DNA of 64,000 bases from Actinomycetes bacterium (GTDB taxonomy: Bacteria > Actinomycetota > Acidimicrobiia > Acidimicrobiales > Acidimicrobiaceae): assembly GCA_021819725.1 (NCBI GenBank), contig JAKAQR010000004.1, positions 62,001 to 126,000 on the forward strand, written 5' to 3'. Positions 35,801 to 43,836 of this stretch are shown here, in pieces. The notes beneath the pieces are model-generated. The model worked only from the letters and a program-made list of their open reading frames with translations. It was not told the origin of the DNA and made no database searches. Positions within the stretch are counted from its first letter, which is position 1. Each line of letters begins with the position of its first letter. A program made the translations under genes and the position numbers.

Positions 35801-38800
35801 TCACCATCGGTAAGACCGCTGACCTGATAGCTATCGGTTGAGACGTCAAAGGTCTGGGAACCCTTGGTCACGGTGTTTGTCAGGGTCACCTGATAGGCCG
35901 GAGGGCTACCAAGGGAGTTCCCCCCGAGTTCACTGCTCGTGGGCGCGTCCCACGACAGCGAGAGACCATTGGTGATGGGGGTCGAGGCCAGATTGAGGGG
36001 ACCCGAGACCGTTCCAGCTGCCGGAGTGGCGCCGATGCTAGAGGGGTTCGACGCAAAGCCGTTCCCGTTGAGCGCCACCACGTAGAAGGTATAGGCGGTA
36101 CCAGGAGTAAGACTCTGGATGGTGTCGGTCAGGTCGCTAGTGGTGGTGGAACCAACCTTGGCGCCACCTGCGTACCAAGTAACCTGATAGCTCGTGACCG
36201 CACCGGAGGCAGTCTGGCTCGCGGAACTCGGTGCCTCCCAGCCCAGGCTTACAGCCGAAGGACCGATATCGGTCAACGCAAGGTTCCTCACCGGATTCGG
36301 AGCCCCGTAGGCGACAAAGGGAGCGGCAAAGGTCGTACCTGACGCACCGGAAGAGGCCACTGGCGTGATCTCAACGAAGAGCGTCTGGCCCTCATAGCTT
36401 TGGGGAATCGAGAGATTTGCACTATAGGTGCTACCTGACTCGCCCGCCTGCTCTGAGCCTACAACCAAATTGCCAAAGGCGTCCGAGACGGCGACCTGGT
36501 ACTGTGTTGATCCAGGACCGGTGAAGCTCACCTTGATGCTGCCAGGTGCATTATTGGTCACCGATGCATTGCTCACCTCCGTTGAGTACGGAGTCGCTCC
36601 AGCGGGTGAGGTACCTGGCATGCCAGCCACACCTGTACCACCAACTCCAGAGTAGGGAACCACCGTGGCACTGTAGATATCCGCTGGATTAAGATCGGTC
36701 AGGGTGTCGGTATAGGTGGTCACCCCATCGGCGGTGGTTGACGCAACGGCGCTTGCCGCGACCGTCGTAGATCGAGCCGCATACGAGCCTGCGGTGAGGT
36801 TGATCACAAAGCTCTTGGGCATTGCATACCCATCACCGGCTTGCACCTGCCAGCTGATGTTAAGAGCGCCGGTCTCAGAGTCAGTGGCCTGCAGGTTCAC
36901 ATTCTCGACGGGAGACGTCGCTAAGTTCTGTGCCTCAGCCTCATTCCCCGAGTAGACCGTCGGCCCATAGATCACCGGGCCATTGGCACCCTCCAAGAGG
37001 GTCGTAACACCAATCGAATAGGTATCCGCCTCGTTCAGGTCAGTGAAGACAGTACTCGTGGTCGTGACCGTTACCGGAGCACCGACTGCAACGTTGGCTG
37101 TGGTGCCGTCCTTGTACAGCTGGACCTGATACCCCGTTACGCTCAAGCCATTCGTTGACCCTGCGGTAGGGGGTTCCCAGCTCGCGCTCATCGACGGCAT
37201 AGAACTTGTCGACCCAGGGGCGAGCACGATATTCGAGACACCGGCACTCATGCCCTGGTTCATAGTCAGGTTTCCCGCCAAGGTGGCACTGGCACCTAGT
37301 GCATCATTGGTGGGGCCATTGACATAGACAGGCATCACCGTAATGCCGTAGGTATAACCAGCGATCAACCCGTCAACAAGCACCGAGCAATTACCCTGCG
37401 TGCAGTCGAAGGCGGCGACGTTCGAGGAGGCTCCGGTGGTTCCAGAGGCCGGGAAGTACGCGGTAGCTGCGGGAACACCGTTGGTGCCGGTGGCCACCAC
37501 GTCATAGCCCTTGATATTCCATCCAGGTGAGGTGGAGCCTGTCGGTGCAACGAAGCTGAGGCTCGCCATCGTTGGACTACCGTTTTGATCATTCACAACA
37601 GTCGCCGCGATGTTGCTCACACCAGGCAGCTCAAGCGCGGAGTCGGTCACCGTACCCGGCATAGGGGATGAACTCGCACTGCCAACGGCGCTCCCATCCA
37701 ACGAGTAGTTCGCGATTACAGTGACGTTGAGGTTCTGGCCCACCCCAAAGAGTAGCGAGCTGCTGGAACTCTGCAACGTCTCGCTAAACGTGCTCGTCGA
37801 GTTCGCAAAGGGTCCATAGGTGTAGCTCTTTCCGGTCGCCTGGTTCGATACCTTGATCGAGTAGGTAGCGCTGAGACCCGATGGGTTAGTAGCCTGGGGC
37901 GTCTGGCCAGCAACAGTGAGCTCGAGTGCGCCACCCGTGCTTGAGAAGCCCAACGAGCTGATCGAGGGTTGTGGCAACGCCGCATAGGTCGTGGCAAGAC
38001 CGGGCAGCGTCGCCGATCCAACGAAGGTGCCAGAGGTGGCCCCATAAAGTGGGTATCGCGCGAGGACGATGACTCCATACTCGGTGCCCGGCACCAAGCC
38101 AGTCAGCGTCGTGGAGGTAACCGCACTGTGGGTCGCTGGTGCGATCCCAACGACGGTCTTGAGGCTGCTCAGCAGCATCACTGGATTCGTCGCGGTGGAC
38201 TCAAGCGCGTTCAGCGGAGCATAGAGCAGCGTATAGGAGCTCGGAGCGATCGAACCGGTGCCATCCGAGAGCGGAATCGACGGCGAAGCATCCCAGCTGA
38301 CGTTTAAGGCAGGAGAGCCGTTTGCGTACTCCGTCTTCATACTCGGTGCGGTGAGCGATAGGAGTGACTGGGTAGGCATATACAGTGAGTCACTCGCCGA
38401 TGCGCCAACGGTCGTTTGGCTCGCCTCAGCGGTGTCGGTATAATTGGCATAGACGAGGGCTTCGTAGGTGGTGGCACTTGCGAAACCACTCGTGATGCCT
38501 GCTGGAATAGCGAGGTTGTAAGCCGTCGAGGTACCGGAGGCACCGACACTGTTATCGACCCAGTAGACGTTGGCGTTGTTGGTGGGGTCGACGATCTCTA
38601 CCGTGAAGCCATTCAACGCATAGCCTGAGGGAACATCCTTAGTCGTTGGGCCAGTCCAGCTCACGGTCCCACCGAGATCCTGAGACATCGCAAAGACGAC
38701 ATTTTGTGGCCCAGGGAGCTGGGCTTGATTGGTGATCATGATCGTCGAGGGGTTGGAGTTCGAGATACCAACCTCACTCGAGCCGTTGTAGAAGGTGGCC

Positions 38801-40260
38801 TCGACGGTTGCGGTGACGGTGTCACCGACGACCATGGGGAACTCATTGGAACTCACGGAAAAGTCAAGACTCTGGCCCCAGCCGAGGGTCGTAGGAGTCT
38901 GGTAGACACTGTAAGTTCTCGAACCATCGGTGAGCACGATCTGGTACTGGGCCTTGATTCCAGCAGCTCCCTGGGTCGGTGCGGCTGGGGTGTTGAAGGA
39001 CCCACTCACCTGCAACGTAGAGGCACCGGTCTCGGCCGAGGTGAGACTCGTCAGGGTCGGAGCACCCAGAGAGCTATTCGCGAGGAACGTGCCGGTCTGT
39101 GGAGCGCCCGTGAAGGTGCCATTGCCGTTCGACCAGATGACAGAGACCGAGTAGTTGTAGGTAAGCCCCTGGGTCACGTCAAAGACAGCGCTCTGGGTCT
39201 TAGCGGAACTGTTGTAGCCTACCGTCTGGGTCGTTGGCGTACCGGCGGTAGAGGCATAGGTTACCTGGTAACCCTTGGGCGTATAGGGCTCGTTATCGAC
39301 AGTCGTTGCCGCCACGCTATCCCAACTGATCGTCTCCTGCGGGTTCGCAAAAGTGCTCTGATCGGCATAGGAGGGAGTGGCCGTCATGCCCTGAACCTGG
39401 GGCAGCTGGGGAGTAAGATCCTTGACTGACGGTACGGTCGACGCATAGGTCGTGGTCAATGGGACTGGGGCCGCGGTGAGGTCCGCTGTCAAGCTGTAGT
39501 CAGCGGTCACCAGATAGCTGTACTCATGCCCAGGGGTAAGGCCTGAGAAGTTGGTCGAATAGCTGCCTGTACTGTTAGGCGACACCGTCTTTGGTCCACC
39601 AACAACAGCACCACTTTTGTTAAGCACCGTCACTGTGAAACCGTCGAGCTTCGCACCCACATTTGAATCGACATAGCCGCTCTCCGGCCCTGAGAACGCG
39701 ACGGCCACATTAGCGAGCTGATCGGTGGCGTTGAGCGAGTACTGAGGGGCAACGGGAACCGATGGGTAATCGGTGGGGGAAAAAGCGCTGGTCGTGACCG
39801 CTACGAGGCTGCTAGCGCTGTTGAGCCTCCACACCGAGTTACCAAGATCGGTAGCCACGGTGTCTCCATTCACATTTGTTGGATACTGGATGAAATCAAC
39901 GGCGGCTCCAGGTGCGAGGGGGCTAGGTAGGGTTGCCAGCAAGCTGTCGGGATTAGGGGGAGTAGCCTGTGTCGGGTACAGGTCTACGAAATAGGGATTT
40001 CCCCTCGGTGGGAAGATTTGAAGCGCATAACCTCCCACACCATTCGGAGGCGGGGTTAGGGCACCGTTGGCCGTGACGGTGATCGTGTACGACGCTGGGG
40101 TGGCGGCGTAGAACATCTTGGTGATTGCCGTAGCAGAGTTCGAAGTCGGTTGTGCGAATGCAGGTGCGGCACCGATTGCAATGACTCCAACGGTGGTCAG
40201 TCCTAAAGCCGCTCCTACGCGAAGTGCGGCCGATCCATGGTGCTTGAGTGAACGCTTCAT
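32875..40260 (-). CDS. Giant secreted fibronectin type III surface protein with C-terminal 'ADGGVFNFGSA' repeats
   Basis: This 2461-residue protein has an N-terminal Sec signal (basic MKRSLKHHG, hydrophobic core, APAFAQ cleavage site near residue 36). Most of the chain (about 40-2160) is a string of roughly twenty FN3-like beta-sandwich modules, recognisable by recurrent SWDAP/SWEPP, GYQV and LTPGTAYTFYVVALNGNG. A Thr/Ser/Pro linker with TRTVTVVEPSTSS follows. The last ~280 residues hold six imperfect repeats of the form AADGGVFNFGSA, each preceded by GYYL/GLYLV, possibly a six-bladed propeller. There is no LPxTG motif and no C-terminal TM, so it is secreted or held non-covalently. AAAGGAT lies before the ATG. 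Likely role: adhesion or envelope matrix. Confidence 0.88.
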   Translation of the reverse strand: MKRSLKHHGSAALRVGAALGLTTVGVIAIGAAPAFAQPTSNSATAITKMFYAATPASYTITVTANGALTPPPNGVGGYALQIFPPRGNPYFVDLYPTQATPPNPDSLLATLPSPLAPGAAVDFIQYPTNVNGDTVATDLGNSVWRLNSASSLVAVTTSAFSPTDYPSVPVAPQYSLNATDQLANVAVAFSGPESGYVDSNVGAKLDGFTVTVLNKSGAVVGGPKTVSPNSTGSYSTNFSGLTPGHEYSYLVTADYSLTADLTAAPVPLTTTYASTVPSVKDLTPQLPQVQGMTATPSYADQSTFANPQETISWDSVAATTVDNEPYTPKGYQVTYASTAGTPTTQTVGYNSSAKTQSAVFDVTQGLTYNYSVSVIWSNGNGTFTGAPQTGTFLANSSLGAPTLTSLTSAETGASTLQVSGSFNTPAAPTQGAAGIKAQYQIVLTDGSRTYSVYQTPTTLGWGQSLDFSVSSNEFPMVVGDTVTATVEATFYNGSSEVGISNSNPSTIMITNQAQLPGPQNVVFAMSQDLGGTVSWTGPTTKDVPSGYALNGFTVEIVDPTNNANVYWVDNSVGASGTSTAYNLAIPAGITSGFASATTYEALVYANYTDTAEASQTTVGASASDSLYMPTQSLLSLTAPSMKTEYANGSPALNVSWDASPSIPLSDGTGSIAPSSYTLLYAPLNALESTATNPVMLLSSLKTVVGIAPATHSAVTSTTLTGLVPGTEYGVIVLARYPLYGATSGTFVGSATLPGLATTYAALPQPSISSLGFSSTGGALELTVAGQTPQATNPSGLSATYSIKVSNQATGKSYTYGPFANSTSTFSETLQSSSSSLLFGVGQNLNVTVIANYSLDGSAVGSASSSPMPGTVTDSALELPGVSNIAATVVNDQNGSPTMASLSFVAPTGSTSPGWNIKGYDVVATGTNGVPAATAYFPASGTTGASSNVAAFDCTQGNCSVLVDGLIAGYTYGITVMPVYVNGPTNDALGASATLAGNLTMNQGMSAGVSNIVLAPGSTSSMPSMSASWEPPTAGSTNGLSVTGYQVQLYKDGTTANVAVGAPVTVTTTSTVFTDLNEADTYSIGVTTLLEGANGPVIYGPTVYSGNEAEAQNLATSPVENVNLQATDSETGALNISWQVQAGDGYAMPKSFVINLTAGSYAARSTTVAASAVASTTADGVTTYTDTLTDLNPADIYSATVVPYSGVGGTGVAGMPGTSPAGATPYSTEVSNASVTNNAPGSIKVSFTGPGSTQYQVAVSDAFGNLVVGSEQAGESGSTYSANLSIPQSYEGQTLFVEITPVASSGASGTTFAAPFVAYGAPNPVRNLALTDIGPSAVSLGWEAPSSASQTASGAVTSYQVTWYAGGAKVGSTTTSDLTDTIQSLTPGTAYTFYVVALNGNGFASNPSSIGATPAAGTVSGPLNLASTPITNGLSLSWDAPTSSELGGNSLGSPPAYQVTLTNTVTKGSQTFDVSTDSYQVSGLTDGDPYTVSVRAQVVSATTGNDFWSHAATLGADTATTPVVAPDAVTGLKALVSGGQVLVTWNRVSGATDYRVSVDGAAPVSTNDANAYAFAATAGQEYTVEVFAMNGEAQGTPNEVTEFVSSGPVMPSIAEVGPNTQIGSTYPSMTSPATTHDVTVNFTAPVSIGSAEVSSYTITLYSLNGIQGSSPSPIATVTVPISAVLQGLNGEIYSHTFAGIPDGTTVAANVSANTGANDSVSSQTDSIAVVGRLGAPSAINATPGSHEISLHVNAPVTDNGATPTSLVIYYEGSDGIVHVVNVAHPTVSQGVWSYTLGGLTNGESYQVWVAFANQNGEIGQAGQATDVATTGTSLTPYTPFPSTAPTTVVSATPVRSGTVNVGFTALPSEYNPQYVITYYTSGGAIQTMVVPPTTIPTGQMYTVPVTGLTNGDRYKFTVTAYAGFVGNTGPGGKLVEGSPPHAEATPYGLPGMVTVTSLTTGSDGFSMKWSAPAGGGTSITGYSYTVSTSAGVVDSGTTTSTSLSRSSLTNGTDYTVSIYATNVIGNGPTTTLSVIPESAAPKVTNLVVTPTAGDASVSLSIPQATEGNSSSAITGYEYRYGPTNVGFDSGWIQVPSTETGTNPIVTDVTGLTNGTEYSFEVRALSGTVASAYPTVSATPTAPAVVPPSTSPGGVTTITRTVTVVEPSTSSLSVTPSTSSSVVDSVPYAMIAADGGYFNHGAPYDNSLPGENIATGAVVGGAPAGTNGYWMVTSNGTVYDFGSAHSFGNVTNLSGKVIGMASTPDGGGYWVATNSGNIYAFGNAANYVGVSKYGITGLSGSRPLNAPIVGIAALPNGNGLYLVAADGGVFNFGSAGLYGTTYSLGLTGLTGSRPLNAPIVGIAVDPEGTGYLLIAADGGVFNLGSAQFQGSTYTYGITGLTGDHPLNAPIIGGAFGPTVNGKQGYYLFAADGGVFNFGSAPYEGSDASLKLAKPMVTGFVFPS
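32935..33720 (-). repeat. Six imperfect repeats encoding (A/S)xGGVFNFGSA-type units
   Basis: In the 3' part of the giant gene, segments encoding FAADGGVFNFGSA, IAADGGVFNLGSA, VAADGGVFNFGSA, ATNSGNIYAFGNA, VTSNGTVYDFGSA and IAADGGYFNHGA recur at about 35-60 codon intervals. GSRPLNAPIVGIA occurs twice and GDHPLNAPIIGGA once. The last three units are nearly identical, suggesting recent duplication or gene conversion. Confidence 0.8.
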
Positions 40261-40705
40261 CTGTTGTCATCCTTTCGACACGAGCTGGTCTCCCAGCTAC
40301 TGCTTTTGGTCCTCTGGACCGATTTTGATAAGAAACCAAACTTTTCCTAAAGTTCCGAGCGGCTCGTGTCGATATCTATTTTGTTGGAAGAATATCGTTT
40401 TAGCCGTGTGGACACTTTTACTACAGGGTCTATTTGTGGTGTCCCCTGAAATCCCTCCCTGATACTACTTGCCTGACCGACCTTGAGCATCCGCTATCTT
40501 ACTACCCCACTGAGGGTGTTGCGTCAGTTTTGCGATCTTTTTCTCAAGTTTGGCGCTTTTAGTGCCGATAACAGCCACAAACCTGCATATCCACCACATT
40601 TTGACGTCCGGACCGGCACTTCACCACGCTCCCGAGTCCACCAACCATGCAATCCGCTGAGAACGATTTTTACGCGTTACCCACAACATCTGGCAGGATA
40701 GTCCC
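40261..40705. other. Intergenic region between giant gene and molybdopterin gene
   Basis: 445 bp between divergent genes. The part next to the giant gene carries the structured leader described at 40275-40372. The remainder (about 40440-40690) shows no gene or clear repeat; it must hold the promoters of both flanking genes. Confidence 0.5.
40275..40372 (-). promoter_or_regulatory. Highly structured 5' leader of the giant surface-protein gene (candidate cis-regulatory RNA)
   Basis: Read on the minus strand, TCGACACGAGC (40372-40362) and GCTCGTGTCGA (40285-40275) form a perfect 11-bp closing stem. Between them lie three perfect hairpins: AACTTT-AGGA-AAAGTT (40354-40339), GGTCC-AGA-GGACC (40320-40308) and AGCTGG-GAGA-CCAGCT (40298-40283). 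The last shares the bases AGC with the closing stem, so the two may compete. The ribosome site AAAGGAT begins directly after the closing stem. I do not recognise a known riboswitch class. Confidence 0.6.
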
Positions 40706-41380
40706 ATGGCATCACCACCACCTCGAAATGCCGGGACTCAACATACCGGGAGACGCGTCGGGCGTCGGGTCTTTCTCTCCGTACTCGGTGCCGGTGTCGT
40801 CACTACGCTCTTTGGCCACGATATCGCCCAAACCATCAGCGGTCTCGCCAACTCCGGTGGATTTAGCCTCGGCGGTTTCGAGATCTATACCGTGACCGGT
40901 TCGATCCCAGATATCAAACCAGCCACCTATCGTCTCCGAATCGATGGCCATATCGAACATCCCCTGGAGCTAACCTATGAAGACCTACGATCGATGGTCC
41001 ATCACGAGGTCACCTTCACCTTTACCTGTGTCACTGGATGGACCGTGCCAAATACCCACTGGCGAGGGGTACGGCTTGCGGACCTGATAACTCAGGTGCG
41101 GCCTCACGCCGATGTCCACGGTCTTGAGTTTTACAGCGCTGACGGGGTCTACACCGATTCTCTAAGTCTTGCAGAGGCGAAGCGCAGCGATGTGCTCCTT
41201 GCCATGGACCTCGGAGGAAAACCCATCTCCGCCGATCATGGTGCTCCGGTCCGCCTCCTGGTGCCAGACATGTATGGTTACAAGTCCGTGAAGTGGCTAG
41301 ACAAGATCAGCTTTGTCTCTCAACAGGTACCGGGTTACTGGGAACAGCGGGGCTATCCAGTCAATGCCACCATCTCCTGA
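40706..41380 (+). CDS. Tat-exported molybdopterin-dependent oxidoreductase (sulfite oxidase/MsrP family)
   Basis: This 224-residue protein has a twin-arginine signal (GRRVFLSVLGAG, R20-R21). The molybdenum-ligand cysteine is Cys108 in FTFTCVTGW, and GVRLADLI and LVPDMYGYKSVKWLD are typical of the catalytic domain. It lacks the dimerisation domain, so it resembles compact YedY/MsrP-like proteins. It should act outside the cytoplasmic membrane, reducing or oxidising a small S- or N-oxide. The next gene encodes a membrane cytochrome b and overlaps its end by 17 bp, so the pair is likely a quinone-linked redox module. Confidence 0.88.
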   Translation: MASPPPRNAGTQHTGRRVGRRVFLSVLGAGVVTTLFGHDIAQTISGLANSGGFSLGGFEIYTVTGSIPDIKPATYRLRIDGHIEHPLELTYEDLRSMVHHEVTFTFTCVTGWTVPNTHWRGVRLADLITQVRPHADVHGLEFYSADGVYTDSLSLAEAKRSDVLLAMDLGGKPISADHGAPVRLLVPDMYGYKSVKWLDKISFVSQQVPGYWEQRGYPVNATIS

Positions 41381-41981
41381 ACGCCACGAAACAATCCGAC
41401 CGGTTGGCAAGGCCGTACGTTTCGCGGCCTTCGAGAAGCTGATCCACTGGGTCATCGCGGTCGCGATGCTAACCTTGCTTGCCACTGGCTTGATTCTGTG
41501 GGTGCCCGCCCTCTCTGCGCACCTACCACGACCACTCATCAATCGCATCCATATCGACACCGGCATCACCGCGACCATCGTCATGATCCTCTCGTTGATC
41601 GGACCGTGGGGTAGAACTCTTCGTAAAGATCTTCACGAACTGATGATCGCGCCGGTCGATCAGCTCAACTCCTGGACCGGAGTCATCGGTGATTGGCTGC
41701 ATCGCGCCGCCCCATCGCCAGAGAGTGACAGACCCGAGAGGTTCAACGTTGGCCAACGCCTCTTTACTGCAGCAATGGGCGCTCTTGCAATCCTCGCGGT
41801 CCTCACTGGATTCGCCCTGCGCACACCCGGGCGGATCCCATTATCCATCCAAGGGGGTGCTGAATTCACCCACGAGCTCGTCTTCTTCATCATCTTCGTG
41901 TTGGTGATTGGCCACATCACCAAAGCACTCATGAGCCTCCGCCGAGACCAGTGTACGAAGGGAAATCCTCGACAACCGTAA
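41364..41981 (+). CDS. Membrane cytochrome b (FdnI/Ni-Fe hydrogenase b-type)
   Basis: This 205-residue protein has four hydrophobic segments. Candidate haem-binding histidines lie in FEKLIHWVIAVAM (TM1), NRIHIDTGI, and in TM4 near FTHELVFFIIFVLVIGH. This is the pattern of the b561-type gamma subunit of formate dehydrogenases and hydrogenases, not of the MsrQ haem protein usually paired with MsrP. ATG at 41364 overlaps the 3' end of the molybdopterin gene. It would carry electrons between quinone and the exported molybdoenzyme. Confidence 0.82.
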   Translation: MPPSPERHETIRPVGKAVRFAAFEKLIHWVIAVAMLTLLATGLILWVPALSAHLPRPLINRIHIDTGITATIVMILSLIGPWGRTLRKDLHELMIAPVDQLNSWTGVIGDWLHRAAPSPESDRPERFNVGQRLFTAAMGALAILAVLTGFALRTPGRIPLSIQGGAEFTHELVFFIIFVLVIGHITKALMSLRRDQCTKGNPRQP

Positions 41982-42579
41982 CGCTTAGCCATGGCAAGGA
42001 GCCTCTCAAACATACGAGGGTTCTCAATAACCCACTGCGCCAGCCATAGCCTCGGCGCATGACCGCGTTGCTCTCACCCAAGTAGGCGCCCGTTTTGTGG
42101 AATCTCCGACAACCAACAGCACCGCCCTGACCCCTCGCCTTCTGGTGCTCCACCGCGCAGCGCGACCAGCCCCCGCCAGGGTCCGAACATCGGATGCGAC
42201 GGTTTCCCCTACCCTGACTACGTGCACAGATAGGAAAGACCTTACGCAAAGAGCGAGTCCGAGCACCACGGCTTCGCATATGGGCCAGCGACATTCAGAC
42301 AAGTCAACGCTGGCACACTGCCTCGCGAACCAATGGCGACTACTCGCCGCAGCGCTGGCAGCGACCATACCCGTCACAAAGTGGCCAAACCAAAGGTTAC
42401 GTGCTGTCCCAGGGACGTAAAGACACGAACGCAATACGAACCATCTCTACGCCCCTTCACCTACGACGACCAGTGATCTGGCTACGACAACCAACGCAAG
42501 TACGCCCTCAGCGCCCGATCTTGTAGCAGCCCACAATCAACCCAGGGGAGCGCCGAGCGACGCCAGCAATGTTAGAGGA
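41982..42579. other. Intergenic stretch without a recognisable gene
   Basis: 598 bp between cytochrome b (plus) and the L,D-transpeptidase (minus). Open frames on both strands (for example 42024-42434 minus, 136 codons) are rich in Arg, Ala and Ser, match no family and lack starts with signals. No clear terminator or RNA was seen. Confidence 0.45.
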
Positions 42580-43704
42580 TTAGAGGACGGTCACCATGGT
42601 CCCGATGTGCAACATCGGATACACCACCGCTGCCGTCGGAATCGGGAGTTCCACGCAGCCATCGCTCTGTGGGAATCCATAGGCCGCACGAGGATAACCA
42701 TGGACAGCGACTGACCCGTGAAAATAGTTGATCCAGTGAACGAGCACGTGGTAATGGGTGCCATTCAAGTTTGTACCGCTCATGTAACCTTGCTTCTCGC
42801 GCAAGAAGATCGGCCACGTTCCAGCATGGGTGTCATCTGCACCCGCTCCCGTGTTACAGATGCTGGTCAACACAACCTTGCCATCGATCCAGACCTTGAG
42901 AGTCTCAGGTAGTGGGGACTTGGCGACATAGACATATGAGTAGGGGTTCGGATCCAACTGATGTTGGGCGACCGCAGCCAGTAGCGCCGACCATACCGCC
43001 GCCGAGGGCTCCCCGTTGATCGGCAAATTGCTGACGTTTTCAAAGGCCATAATTGCGGCCTGGGTCGCTACCCCCCACGAGCCAGGGTAAAACGTCGCCT
43101 GCAACGACGACGGCTCATCGGACCAGCGCAGATTGAAGTTGCCCTTTTGGACTAGGGCCAGATCCGCGTTGGAGGCAAGTCGACTGGTGGCCTTAAAGCT
43201 GTAAGGCAGATAGTTCAGCTGGGCGAGCAGCTGCTGCATCCTCAACAACGACCCTTGGGCGATCGAGAAGGAGACCTGCTCCGGATTTTGCATGCGCTGG
43301 CCCGAGGTCGCAAGAATCCCCGTCGGCCCCCCAGGAATGGTGACACTCTCCGTACCACCCGGGGTGTAACTTCCATCAGGAGCGAACTCAATCGTGGTTG
43401 GATTCTCCAAGAACCAAGAACCGGCGACCGGCGGACTCAAGGTTGGCATCGGGGTATGCGAACTGATGGAGGTCGAGAAACCGATCGTGATCGGCTGGTT
43501 GGGACGCACCTTGGTGGCTCCGGGGCCCGGTGACACCGAGGCAACGACCACATTTGCGCTACTACCAGAGCTGGCAGAATCATTCGAGGTGAGGGTCGCA
43601 GAGGAGCTGCCGTGCAGACTTGGTACTACCACAATACCGACGGCGACCAGCAGCACCACCACGACGCCGACAGCGAGAAGCATAATTTTTTTGGAGAATT
43701 CCAC
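42580..43704 (-). CDS. L,D-transpeptidase (YkuD domain) with N-terminal anchor
   Basis: This is a 374-residue envelope protein. A signal-anchor TM is at about 7-28, then a Ser/Thr-rich linker. An Ig/Big-like segment beginning ASVSPGPGATKVRPNQPITI follows, then a peptidoglycan-binding-like helical segment (LRMQQLLAQLNYLP and WGVATQAAIMAFEN). The C-terminal YkuD domain has HGYPRAAYGFPQSDGCVELP with catalytic His335 and Cys350. The usual SHGC is SDGC here. It should form 3-3 cross-links in peptidoglycan outside the membrane, as in other actinobacteria. Confidence 0.9.
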   Translation of the reverse strand: MEFSKKIMLLAVGVVVVLLVAVGIVVVPSLHGSSSATLTSNDSASSGSSANVVVASVSPGPGATKVRPNQPITIGFSTSISSHTPMPTLSPPVAGSWFLENPTTIEFAPDGSYTPGGTESVTIPGGPTGILATSGQRMQNPEQVSFSIAQGSLLRMQQLLAQLNYLPYSFKATSRLASNADLALVQKGNFNLRWSDEPSSLQATFYPGSWGVATQAAIMAFENVSNLPINGEPSAAVWSALLAAVAQHQLDPNPYSYVYVAKSPLPETLKVWIDGKVVLTSICNTGAGADDTHAGTWPIFLREKQGYMSGTNLNGTHYHVLVHWINYFHGSVAVHGYPRAAYGFPQSDGCVELPIPTAAVVYPMLHIGTMVTVL

Positions 43705-43836
43705 CTACATCACCCTGTCCTCCAGTATAGCAACGCAGCTGAAGATAGTCTGAACAATCGTCACCGAGCTATGCGCCCATCGACGCTCGTCGGGGATATC
43801 CGCCTGATCGGATACGTCGATTGCTACGATAGTTGC

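Noticed and set aside
38704..39429. 241-codon plus-strand open frame inside the giant surface-protein gene
   Set aside because: It lies antisense to a clearly coding FN3 region, has Arg/Gly/Ser-biased composition and no domain; a shadow of the real gene.
42024..42434. 136-codon minus-strand frame in a non-coding gap
   Set aside because: Could be an orphan gene, but it has no start signals, skewed Arg/Ala/Ser content and overlaps an open frame on the other strand; not supported.
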